Positions 52,571-62,828 of a stretch of DNA of 64,000 nt are shown here, one piece after another. A program made the translations under genes and the position numbers. The notes under the pieces were generated by a model. That model searched no databases and had not been told where the DNA came from. It saw nothing but the letters and a program-made list of their open reading frames with translations. Origin of the DNA: Zea mays (Eukaryota > Streptophyta > Magnoliopsida > Poales > Poaceae); contig NC_050099.1 in NCBI RefSeq assembly GCF_902167145.1, positions 59,228,942 to 59,292,941 on the forward strand, given 5' to 3'. Numbering within the stretch: the first letter of the stretch is position 1; every line of letters begins with the position of its first letter.

Positions 52571-54860
52571 GGGGTGCTCACTTGGAAATTTTCCACTCCC
52601 ACCCCTCAAAAATTTCCAGCCGCCACTCTCTTCTTCCTCCTCTCCCACACGCACAGCCCTCTCCTCTCCTGTTCATGGCGCAGAGAAGCTCTCCGACGAG
52701 CTGCTCCCATGGCGCCAACCTTCCCTGCGGCGAGCTCCTTCCTCCAGGCACCCATGCCGCCGAGCTCTCCTTCACGGTGCGGGCGAGCTCCCTCCTCGGC
52801 TGCTTCCAGCCCAACTCAGTGCCCTTGCTGCAGGCGAGCAGCAGGCTCCCTGCTCCACGCGCCTCCCCAGCCATGGCGTCCTGCTTCCTCCCATGGCGCA
52901 GGAGATGCCCCAGCGAGCTCCCTTCCCTTCCCCATGGCTCGAGCTCGAGTTTCCTCATGGCGCTGCCTCCCTGTCCATGGCGACGCAGCAGCTCCCTCCC
53001 ATGGCGCCCCCTGCTCTTCCTTCTTGGCGCCCAGAAATTGCAGCAGCATCTCCCTCCCCCAAACTGCTCTTGCCATGGCCGATTCTTCCCTGCGCCCTAC
53101 TCTCCCATGGAAATCCAGCAAGAGCCCCATTTCCTCCATGGCCGGCGCCCCGCGCAGCGCCTCTGCGCGACTCTCCCTCCCCAAACAGCGAGCCCCCTTC
53201 CTCGCTGCTCGTCGTGGTGCCCGCCGGCTGTTCGGTAAAATGCGCAGCAAGCCGCGCGCTGCAGCAGCCCTCCCGTTCGATCTCCACTCCCCTCGTCGCG
53301 TGTCGTCGCTCTCGTGCTCGCTGCGCAGCCCCATCCGCGACGCCGTAAGTCCTCGGTGAGATTCCTCGCTGCCCTTACTGCTGTCATTTTTTTTTGTGCG
53401 CGGTAAAACTGTTGAACCGCTGAGTGATGTTAATCGCAGCTAGGCGTTGCCGCGGAGCCACGCGCGATGCCTGTTTCGGTGAAGCCCCTAAACCGTGGAC
53501 GCATGTGCAACGCGAATCCGAGTTTGACAGGTTGATAGATTTATGATTTACTATTGATGTGTTTCGATTGATGGCATGCATACAAATATGGTGTATATTG
53601 ATGTTGAATATGTGTGGCTGCGATAGTTATTTTGTACGTCATAAGAATTGGTCGCAGATGTATTAATTGATTGTTAAAATGCTCGTCGTAAAATATTGTG
53701 TTCGCGCGGCAAATTTTAAATAAAGCCTAAAGCATGCTCGGTGACTTCCGTAGTCGGCTAATGAGTTAGTCTAATATAATTATATTTTATGTATTCATCG
53801 TTGGTGTAGGTCAGAGTAGGTTGAAAATGTAAAATTATGCGACATGTTATTGGTGTTTGAAGAAGAGATGTACAAATAATCAGTTTGGTGTTTCACTCGT
53901 CTAGTCGATAAATGTTGTTATAAATAATTGCGCTAAAACTTGGTCATAAGAGTGCAGTGGGCACGTGGTGTAGGTTGGATGTGATAAGTAGATTGGAAGT
54001 GTGGGTTTGTTGAGCACTGTATTGTTGAAAGGGTATATCGAAGTGCATGGTAGTGGTAATTGCATCAAGTTAATCGGTAGTGTCTCGAGTGCACGCCGCC
54101 ACATGGTTGTATGCGAGACGGGGAAATATAAGGTGTGCTCGACACGAAAGTTCGGTCGGTGTAGGTAGAAATTGTCTTGGCTTAATTAGAGAGGTGATGT
54201 CATGCCGTAAGTAGTCATCACTTCCTCTACAATTATGAGTCGAGTCTATACGCGTTAGGCGTTCCTTAAATTGTGCTTCACAAATAAGTGTATGATTGTG
54301 CTTATGACTTGAATAGATGTCTTCGAGAGAACTAATAGGTTCCTAAGGCAATTAGGTGTAAGGTGTTTGTAGTGACGCTTTATCCCAAAAGGTGTTAAGT
54401 CTGCGCATAAATAAGAGATAAGTGTATTTTGTGTAGTGTGGATTGATTTTGAGTGCCTGTGCCGCAAGAAATGAATTACTGCACGCATAGGCGATGAATG
54501 GGTGTGATGAAGTGGTGACATGCTGAAGTAGTCATCGCTTCCCTTGCGGTTAAGTCCAGGTCGTGTGTAATGATGCTATGTACGTGGTGAATGCATTTGT
54601 TAAATGTATGTGATAATTTTAGTGCACTAAATGATTTGGATAAAATTTGTAAGTCTATTTGTCAGTCCTCATTTAATTAATATAACTCTAACAAATGGTG
54701 AAGTGTTAGAATAATTCAAGTCTCTAAAAACATGGCAATTCTTGAATTATATAGAAGCTGGAATTTAATGATTGCTGTTTTGGGCTGCACACATTGTTTT
54801 CGTTGTGCTGTTTGTTTGATAAACCAAATCATGTTTTATGTAGAAAAGTCATGTAGAAGA

Positions 54861-55940
54861 GTTGTAGATAACATTATTATCTTGCTTGTACAAAGGTTTG
54901 ACAGCCATAAACCTGATCGTTTAGGAGTTGTGTTTTTCACAAGCCCAGCATCTGAATCTGTCGAATTTCAGAACAGATTTCAGAAATTGCAATGGTTGCT
55001 TAAGTTAATGTTGAAATTAGTTATTGGTGTTCACAAGAAAGTTGTAGACAACTCTATTATCTTACTTGTGTTAAAATTTGACAGCCATAGGTCTGACAGT
55101 TTAGGAGCTATGCTTTTTACAAATTCAGTAACTGAATCTGTCCAAATTCTGTACAGATTTCAGAAACTGCATCGTTTGCTCAATTTAATGTTGCAATCTG
55201 TTCATGGTCGTTATAAGAAAGTTGTAGATGCTTTTCTTATCTTGCTTGTGTTAAAATTTCATAACTAAAGGCCTGACGGTTTAAGAGTTATGAAATTTAC
55301 AAACTGATTGCTGTGTTCTGTCCACCGTCAGAATAGATTTCGAAAACTGTGTTGTTTGATTTAGTTAAACATTGAATCACTTCTTAGTGATTATAAAAGT
55401 TATTTAGTACTTTTTCTGAGCTTTCCAAAAAGTCTTAGATCACTCTTTTTGGTGGTCTGAAACTTAAGTTATGGATGTTTAAAGTCTGAAGACTGAATCT
55501 GTCCAGTTCTGGACAGCACAGCCTTCATAGTGTATTTTACCCTTGATACATGTTAAACCAGCCAGTGCTGTTTATAAATAAATTGTAGAAAATTTAATTA
55601 GCTTTCCAGAAAGTCTAAAATCACTTTGTTTGGATGTCTGAATCTTCAGTTATGAATTTTTAAAGTCACAAGTCTGAATCTGTCCAAATCTGGACAGCGC
55701 TGTTGTGTTAACACCTTTTGACCTTGCTAAGTGTTTAATCATGCTGTGATGACAATACCAAAGTTGTAAAGCACTTTTCAAGCTTTCTAGAAAATCCTAG
55801 TTTGATATTTTTGGACTAACCATTGAAGAGTTATGATTAAAACAAGCAACTGCTGTATTGCTGTCCAAAAATTCTGCTAGTGAGATTTTGATTGTTTAGT
55901 TCGCCCTTGTCGCTAAAAATGTTTGGTTTGCTCTTAAGTA
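54861..55940. repeat. Six 180-bp tandem repeats inside an LTR
   Basis: The element GTTGTAGA or its diverged form recurs at 54861, 55041, 55221, 55401, 55581 and 55761, an exact 180-bp spacing. Each is followed by an AGCTT/TCTTGCTT segment, a TCTGA...AGTTATG segment, CTGAATCTGTCCA and a CAGATTTC or GGACAGC segment. The first three copies are closer to one another than to the last three. Confidence 0.9.
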
Positions 55941-57894
55941 ATATAGACTTGCCATAGCTAAGCTAGAGATGACATGTGTGTATTGTTTTATTTGTTTCTT
56001 CTTTAGTTGATTGTGATATAGAATTTCCATAGACATTGATGCCTATGTCATCGGTTAAACTTGTGTTGGATGCTTTTGTGTGATAAATAGAAGAACTAAT
56101 GAAAAGCCGTAGCAAATTAAATAAACGCTTGTACTTATGGGGTCGTAGTTGTGTTGCGTAAATATACAAAATGTTTGTCATCTTTTCGTGGTGTTAACGT
56201 TGTGTGCTCAATGATATGTAGTTAGCTAACGCTAGTGTGTGTAGTTGCTTGTGATGCCTCGCTACTTAGTGTTTAATTCGCTAGCGTGTACTTAAAGTAT
56301 CTTGTGCTATTTCATTATATTCATACATATGCATCTTGCACCTCATATAGGACCGAGAGGTGATGATCGTGCAACTGATGTGGTGCCAACCACAAGATGC
56401 AGTTGGTGGACGACCTGAAGAATGGACTTAACCAGTGGATGCTCGTCAAGCGAGTGCCACCCCAGCAAACACAATCTAAGTGTTAAATTAAAGGCAAGCC
56501 CCGGTTTATGCATAACCGTTATATATGCTATTTTACTACACTTAATGTTTGTAGGCTTGTACTGTGCACTTAAGTGTAGGAGTTGCCTGAAACCCTAGTT
56601 GCATGAACTCAGGATTCCTTTTTGAGATGAATACTAGTATGCTAGGTCGAGTAGCTGCTTTACTAATTAGGGATCTCGGTAGAAGTCGAGTGATTTTTCT
56701 AGCACTCGCGCGAGGTCAGGAATTGGTTGTATCCACTTTCATAGCATAATGATGTTGGTCTGTGGACAACCATCCATGGGGATTGGTTGTCTACGAGGTG
56801 GAAATTGGAATAAGGATTATGGTGTGGTACCGTGAGTCAAGCGTTTGAACGTACTAAACATATGCCGAGAAATATGGTAAATCGGTAAGCCTAGTACCTG
56901 AGTGAACCTGGCAGTGGACATATCCCCTCACGCGACCTGAGACGAGGTCTCCCATTCCGGTTATGGTGGGTACAAGTGCGGTCACTGCACGACGGCCAGT
57001 CGGGGTCAGTGAGGCATTGTACGCCAAGGCGGTGAGCCCTGATCTGCTGACGGGGAATCGATGGGGACGGTTGATATGTGTGGGGACGGAGTGCCCCTAC
57101 ATGTCGTGTGTTTAGGTTTACCTTGCAAGGATAAAAACTCGATTCGAATCGTCTGCTTCTCGCAGCTAATGAGACTGCTTGATCCATGCTGCTGCATTGA
57201 GTAATAAATGGAAATGAGGTGACTGGCTAAAGATGTTGATTGCTAAAATGTTTGATACCATGTATGAATAGCTAGGTACTCATCTAGTTTAAAAGGATCA
57301 TACTAAAACTTGAAAAGCTAAAACTTGATTTTTAGACTCAGCTAGTGCTTTTGGCAACCAAACCCCTCAGCCAAACAGCTGCATGTCTAGAGGTAGAGGA
57401 GTAGACTCCTCACACCGGGTAAGTCTAGCTGAGTATTAGTATACTCAGCCTTGCTTGTGGCACAATTTTTGCAGGTACTCCTTAGGATGATTTGTTGCTG
57501 GTGTGACTGGGCCTCCATCCCTGCCACCGGGATAGACGGTCGAGTGGGTTCTTGCTTCCGCAGGAGAGGACCCGGAGGAGTAGCATGGCCAGGCTTCGCC
57601 ATGTTACTCGGTTCTTCTCCGTTAGTTATTTCCGCTGCATTAAAATTTATGATTATTATTTCTGAAACTCCGATAATGTAATCACTAATGATACTTATTA
57701 AATTTGTGGTATTATGTTTTATTGTATTTCTCTGTGCCTCACCTTCGTGTGAGCTAGTGGTATTCGTTCCTGGTAAGTGGCTTTATCGGACTAGATCCGA
57801 GGGACTGACGGGTTATTCCTGTTTAAGTGTGTTGCTGCCCTTATGGGTGTGACTTGGGCACTTAAGCTGGAATAATTCGGGCGGTTCCGCCACA

Positions 57895-58531
57895 GCTGGT
57901 ATCGGAGCGAATACCAGTACAGAGAAGTCAATAAGTCATGATTCCAACCTTTTCTAAAGTAAAACTTGCTTAGAAACTACAGTTGGATAGATCGTCAGGA
58001 CGATAAGGATAGACCTAGAACGTGAAGCCTTAGGAAATAGATGGGTAGCTAGGTGGCTATTTATATAGGCCATAAAGGCTACTATTACTACTATTAGGAT
58101 GCTGTAGAAGCATCCGAAAAATTAGTTAGGTCTGAGAAGACGACTAGAATGAGCATGCATCATGATTGTCGCATTAAAATTGTCTCTTGTGCATCAACAT
58201 GCTTCTCTCACCTTTATTCCAATAATAATAACTTGTGAATAATGTGATGTACTGCTATGTTAGAAATGTCTTACCTCGTGTCAGTTTGGTAAGCCTTGTT
58301 AGGTCGTGCTAAGTGTTTCTCTTGCCTTGCTAACTAGGTGGTATTGTAATTGTTCAACCCTCTTTGCCAATAAAAATTGTTGCTTGTTTTTCCCATAAAA
58401 AGAGACCCCCTCCAAACAACCTTGTAGTTAGCAAGTAAAATCTAAAAAAACAAATTCATTCTTGTGTTGGTATTTTCTAGCCCTTGTGTGTGGCGCTTTT
58501 GGTAATGCACCTGCACAGCTTATAGACCACC
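57895..58531 (+). other. PBS and leader of the 6.1-kb-LTR element
   Basis: The PBS TGGTATCGGAGC is at 57897-57908, two bases after the LTR end. The following 620 bp are noncoding leader, interrupted at 58532 by the next element (left flank CCACC, 58527-58531). No gag is reached. Confidence 0.8.
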
Positions 58532-59079
58532 TGTAACGCCCTGAATTTGGGGGTAGAATTTTTTCTTCTTTTCTCTCACCAAATTCAGGCGTTACCCTTT
58601 TCTTTTCTCGTTCCCTCGCTAAACCTTAACCTTTTCAAAAGTTATAGCGGGACTTGGTTTGGATTTCCCGTGTAAAGAAAAACCCTAAATTACTTTATGT
58701 TGTTTGATGCACCATGTCGAACCATGCATTCTTCGATTGCTTAGAAATGTAAGTGCATTCATCTAGGAAGATCGGATTTCGAAAAGGAGAAAAACCCTTT
58801 TCTCCCTTTTCTTTCTTTTTCTTTTTCTTTCTCTCTCCCCTCCTTTTTCTCTCTCCCGCGCCGTGGGCCGCCCCGGCCGGCCCAGCCGCCCCCGCGCGCG
58901 CCCCCTTTGGGCCCATTGGCCCAGCCGCCCCCTCCCTTTCCACCAATTCCCCCAAAATCCCTCTCCCTCCCTCTCATTCTCTCTCTTCCCCACCCCAGCC
59001 GCCGCCCCCTGCAGCTCGGCCGCCCGTCCCCCTCCCCCTCCCCCTCTCCTCCCTCCCCCATCTCCCCTCCCCTTCCCCC

Positions 59080-59330
59080 TACCCGGCTTGGCCGCCCCCT
59101 GCCCCTGCGCCCCGGTCCGGCCGCCCGCCGCCCAGCTCGGCCGCCCCCTGGTCGGCTCGGCCGCCGCCGCCCCTGCGCGCCCCGCCCCGCCCACGGCCGG
59201 CTCGGCCGCCCCCGCGCGCCCTGCCCCGCCCCCTGGCCGGCTCGGCCGCCCCCGCGCCCCCCGCCAGCTCGGCCGCCCGCCGCCGGCTCGGCCGCCCCCG
59301 CCCTTGCCCCAGGCCGGTTCAACCGCCCCC
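59080..59330. repeat. Degenerate GGCTCGGCCGCCC repeats
   Basis: GGCTCGGCCGCC or AGCTCGGCCGCC recurs at least seven times with C-rich spacers of variable length. It generates proline/arginine-rich ORFs on both strands that are not genes. Confidence 0.85.
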
Positions 59331-59340
59331 CCCTTTTTTT

Positions 59341-59370
59341 ATTTTATTTTATTTTATTTTATTTTATTTT
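59341..59370. repeat. (ATTTT)6 microsatellite
   Basis: Six perfect ATTTT units follow a run of seven T. Confidence 0.97.
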
Positions 59371-61153
59371 CTTTCATTACTGTTATTTATGTTATTTTAG
59401 GCAGGTTAATCATTGTTCATATTATTGAAATAGGAAACTTAATTTAGAATTTCGTTACACTAGTTAGTTCATATAATTAATTGTTTATCAAGTCCAATGT
59501 TGATCAACTAAAAATGACTAGGTTTCCATTAGTGCATATGACTAAATTCTTTTGTTAGAACCAATTGTAACTAATCATTAGTGCATAAGCTTTAAACCCC
59601 CCGCGAGACCTTTTCCCGTTTCTTTCTAACCATAATGAATGCGATATCGAATGTCATACTTGATGCATATTCACTTTATTTGTTCCCTTGTATGATGTAC
59701 TGTTTGTTTCCCAATTTGAATGGATGAATGTATGTATGCTTGCAATCGCATAGAGAACGATCCGGTTGAAGAGCCCGAGGAACTCGCAGGAGAAGCCCCT
59801 GAGCAGCAGTCAGTTGGTGGAGGCAAGTGTCCCTTGACCTATCTCTGTCCTATTCATTATTTAATTCACCTCCCGCTTTACACATTTATGCCTAAGGATT
59901 GACTAGCTTTTGTTATCCATGTCCTTGTTTACCTATCTGGGTTGGATTATTATTGTTTAGCTTTATGCTAATGCTCAAACTCTAATCAATGAACATGATG
60001 AGATTATCTATGATACGCTGTTTTCCCCTTTCCTATGATGATGTTATACTTGTGGTCTTCAAGGGGCTCGAGCGGTTTCTCGAGTGCCTCTCCGTAAGGA
60101 CCTGTTCTATGGATGACCGCCCGGGAAAACAGTGCAACCATGAGGGTGGAATGGGATGCCCTTAGCTGAATAATTAGAGGATCCGGGGTGTAGTTCACTT
60201 AGCCGTCGTGCCGTCAATGGGGCTCGGTGTATGCGGCTCGGTCTGCCAAGTTTGGGTTCGCCCCTTGGGGAGGAGTGCGGTGCATTTAGGAAACCTAACG
60301 GGTGGCTACAGTCCCGGAGAATCTTTGTAAAGGCTACGTAGTGATGCCCTGCTAGGCCACCTAGGTAGTGGTCAATGGGGAGTAGCTCTCTCCGGGCAGA
60401 ATGGGAATCACGGCTTGTGGGTAAAGTGCACAACCTCTGCAGAGTGTTTGAAAACTGATATATCAGTCGTGCTCACGGTTATGAGCGGCCAAGGGAGCTC
60501 CAGTGATTAGTGATACTTGATCAGAGATACTTTGGTACAGGTGGTTATGAGATCGATGGTTCTGGTTATGACTATGGTGCTGGTAAGTGGTACTCTTTCC
60601 GTTTGGAAGGGAGTACGTTTGGGTTAATAACTTGGGTTAATGCTAAAACTTGGCTTTCTACTAGTAAGTAATAATCTGACCAACTAAAAGCAACTGCTTG
60701 ACTTATCCCCACATAAAGCTAGTCCACTACAGCCAAACAGGATACTTGCTGAGTATGTTGATGTGTACTCACCCTTGCTCTACACACCAAACCCCCCCCC
60801 TCCCCAGGTTGTCAGCATTGCAGCCACTGCTCAGGCGAAGATGAAGCTGTGGAAGGAGATTTCCAGGAGTTCCAAGACTACGACGAGTTCTAGGTGTGGG
60901 TTAGCGGCAACCCCCAGTCGGCTGCCTGTGAAGGCCGCGGTTATCTACGTTTCTTTTCCGCACTTTGATTAATTGTAAGGACTATATGGACGTCTCAGAC
61001 GTATGATGTAATCGACTATTTCCCTTCTTAATACTATTCTGAGCACTATGTGATGATGTCCATGTTATGTAACTGCTGTGTACGTGAATAACTGATCCTG
61101 GCACGTACATGGTTCGCATTCGGTTTGCCTTCTAAAACCGGGTGTGACATAAG

Positions 61154-61166
61154 TGGTATCAAAGCC
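61154..61166 (+). other. Primer-binding site of the right-end element
   Basis: TGGTATCAAAGCC, with the same one-base variant as the layer-C copy, four bases after the LTR end. Confidence 0.88.
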
Positions 61167-61409
61167 GTGCTGACTGTAGGACTGCTAACCTAGAGTAGAA
61201 TGGTCGTTCTAAGGACTATAGACCTCTGTCCCTACCTTGACTTTGATATCCCTTCAAAAGTTGGTCATACCGACCAAACCTATGTTCTACTATATAATAT
61301 ACCTTGCTGAAAATTATGTTTTATTCCAATCCTTCATTTATTTATGGTTCATTACTTGCTGGTCATATTAATTCTGTTCTCACCCTTTTGCTTGCGATGT
61401 CTTTTGTAG

Positions 61410-62423
61410 ATGGCTCGACTTAGACACACTGCACGAAAGTCAGTCATCCCCTTCTTACCCTCCCGCCTTGCTGAGCGTCCGCTTCGCCGTCCCGTGGCTG
61501 GACAGTCCAGCCACTTGGAGAGACTGCACCACCGCCTGCGTGAGGAGCAGGAACGTCGACGACAGGAGCAGCAGGGCTCTTCTTTCTCGCTCCACCAGGA
61601 GATAGAGTCTGTGAGGAGCTGCTCCCATGTGCTTCCTCTGGAGGCGCCCCCTGCACCACCACCGGGCGTCCCAGCTTCTGGAGTAGCTGCTGGAGGAGAC
61701 CCAGACGACGGAGATGGCGACGACAGCTCGAGCCACGACACCGACTTCTCTGCTAACCCTGAGCCGTAAGGATGGGTTGCTTGACCCATCACTCGCGACG
61801 CTGCTCGCGGGTGTCACTTCCATGATGCGCTCGACACCCTGCTACGTCGGGCATTTAACCGGCATACTTGGTCCATCGAGTATCGCTGTGTGGTCTACCA
61901 GCACAGTCGCGGGGTCTACCCGGACCGCTGGGAGGCAACCTGCTTGGTGCGCTGCCCGGAGAACAGTCTCCAGGGTGCGGAGGCCTGCTCAGAGCACTAT
62001 TCTATCTCTGAGCGGGACTCAGCTGAGGCAGCCATGCAAGATGCTGCACGGCGTGCGCTTTCGCACTACTGCTCGGTTTTTGGTGGGGCAGCTGACGGTC
62101 TTGACCTGAAGTACTACCCCCGCCGTCCATCTGGCAGCACAGGAGGCGTGATTGCCTCACCTGTCGGTGAGGGCAATCCTAGGTTGAGCAGCACAGTCAA
62201 CCTAGCCGCCATGCTAAACACGGAGCTGGACCATGCATTAGACGAGCTGAGTAGGGCTCGTGCTGAGATCGCCCTGCTGCGGGCTGAGCGCGCGGAACGT
62301 CGTCACCTGGATGGTGGTTCCCCCGCTCCCGTCGGGACTCAGCACCCGTACCGCTCACCTCAGCGTGGACACCAGTCTTATGGCAATCCCGACTGCAAGA
62401 CCAAGATAACTCTAGAACCATAG
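61410..62423 (+). pseudogene. ORF upstream of gag in a Del/Tekay-like element, two stops
   Basis: The first ATG after the PBS opens a 337-codon frame interrupted by TAA (61767-61769) and TGA (61782-61784). The N-terminus is basic (MARLRHTARKSVIPFLPSR), then Arg/Glu-rich, Pro-rich and acidic. The central part (CVVYQHSRGVYPDRWEATC, then ACSEHYSISERDSAEAAMQD) looks like a folded domain I cannot name. The C-terminal part is coiled-coil-like (LNTELDHALDELSRARAEIA). The same ORF, in the same place, exists in the minus-strand copy (47885-48219 and 38047-38185). It is distinct from gag, which follows after a 405-bp spacer. Function unknown. Confidence 0.72.
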
Positions 62424-62828
62424 ATCGTTAGAGTTGGATCTTGTAATTAATACGAAATATATATACATAGAAGCTACAGTCTTAGCATTAGTCTCGGTCT
62501 TAGTTAGTCTTAGTTAGACAGGGTAGTTTGCTATATCCTGTGCATCTATGTTTGTCATGATGAACTATGGTTGGTTTGGATCTTTGTAATGACTGTCACC
62601 AGAGTGTGGGTGTCCCCTGCATTTTGGTTTACCTATTATGTTAATGGAGTTAGTTATATAGTTGGGAAACCTTTTATTCCACTTTCCTCTTTATCTGAGA
62701 AGCTGTGTGGTCTATGTTGGAGATCAGTGAAGATGCTCATCTGTTTAGTGCTGTTGAAGAATTCTATTCTCTTTTCTTATGCTGCAAGATTTGCCAGATC
62801 AGTTCTGATGTGTGGTTGCATTCTGCAG
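62424..62828 (+). other. Spacer between upstream ORF and gag (possible intron)
   Basis: AT-rich and without a supported ORF. It ends TTGCATTCTGCAG immediately before the gag ATG, resembling a 3' splice site. The opposite-strand copy (33618-34010) ends the same way. GT donors are available just after the upstream ORF (for example near 62428), but none is decisive. Confidence 0.6.

Larger units (their letters stand above)
51812..57894 (+). mobile_element. Very long (6.1-kb) 5' LTR of a gypsy-type element
   Basis: It starts TGTGACACCC, has a TATA box at 52563-52570, and ends TCCGCCACA directly before a PBS. The last ~1.4 kb (56490-57894) is close to the end of the solo LTR 10232-14888; the first part is different. 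It contains a C-rich transcript leader (52600-53350) where long ORFs occur on both strands without a recognisable domain, an AT-rich part, and a 180-bp tandem array. I cannot exclude a small unrecognised insertion inside, but no TSD-flanked one was seen. Confidence 0.75.
58532..61149 (+). repeat. 5' LTR of the right-end Del/Tekay-like element
   Basis: 2618 bp, starting TGTAACGCCC and ending GGGTGTGACA. It comprises a pyrimidine tract (58755-58860), a C-rich repeat block, an ATTTT microsatellite, then moderately AT-rich sequence alignable with the minus-strand LTR at 48469-50000. No clear TATA box was seen. Confidence 0.86.

Noticed and set aside
52574..53387. Several ORFs of 100-260 residues on both strands
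   Set aside because: They overlap on all frames in a C-rich LTR leader just after a TATA box and show no family motif. Composition explains them.
54732..55268. 178-residue ORF on the plus strand
   Set aside because: It spans three 180-bp tandem repeats. The period is divisible by three, so an open frame is carried from unit to unit. No known domain.
54861..55940. Maize 180-bp knob satellite
   Set aside because: Only the period agrees. The units contain CTGAATCTGTCCA and GTTGTAGA motifs that I do not associate with the knob repeat, and there are only six diverged units within an LTR.
58753..59447. Proline/arginine-rich ORFs of up to 215 residues on both strands
   Set aside because: They are translations of a low-complexity C-rich block and of the GGCTCGGCCGCC repeats.
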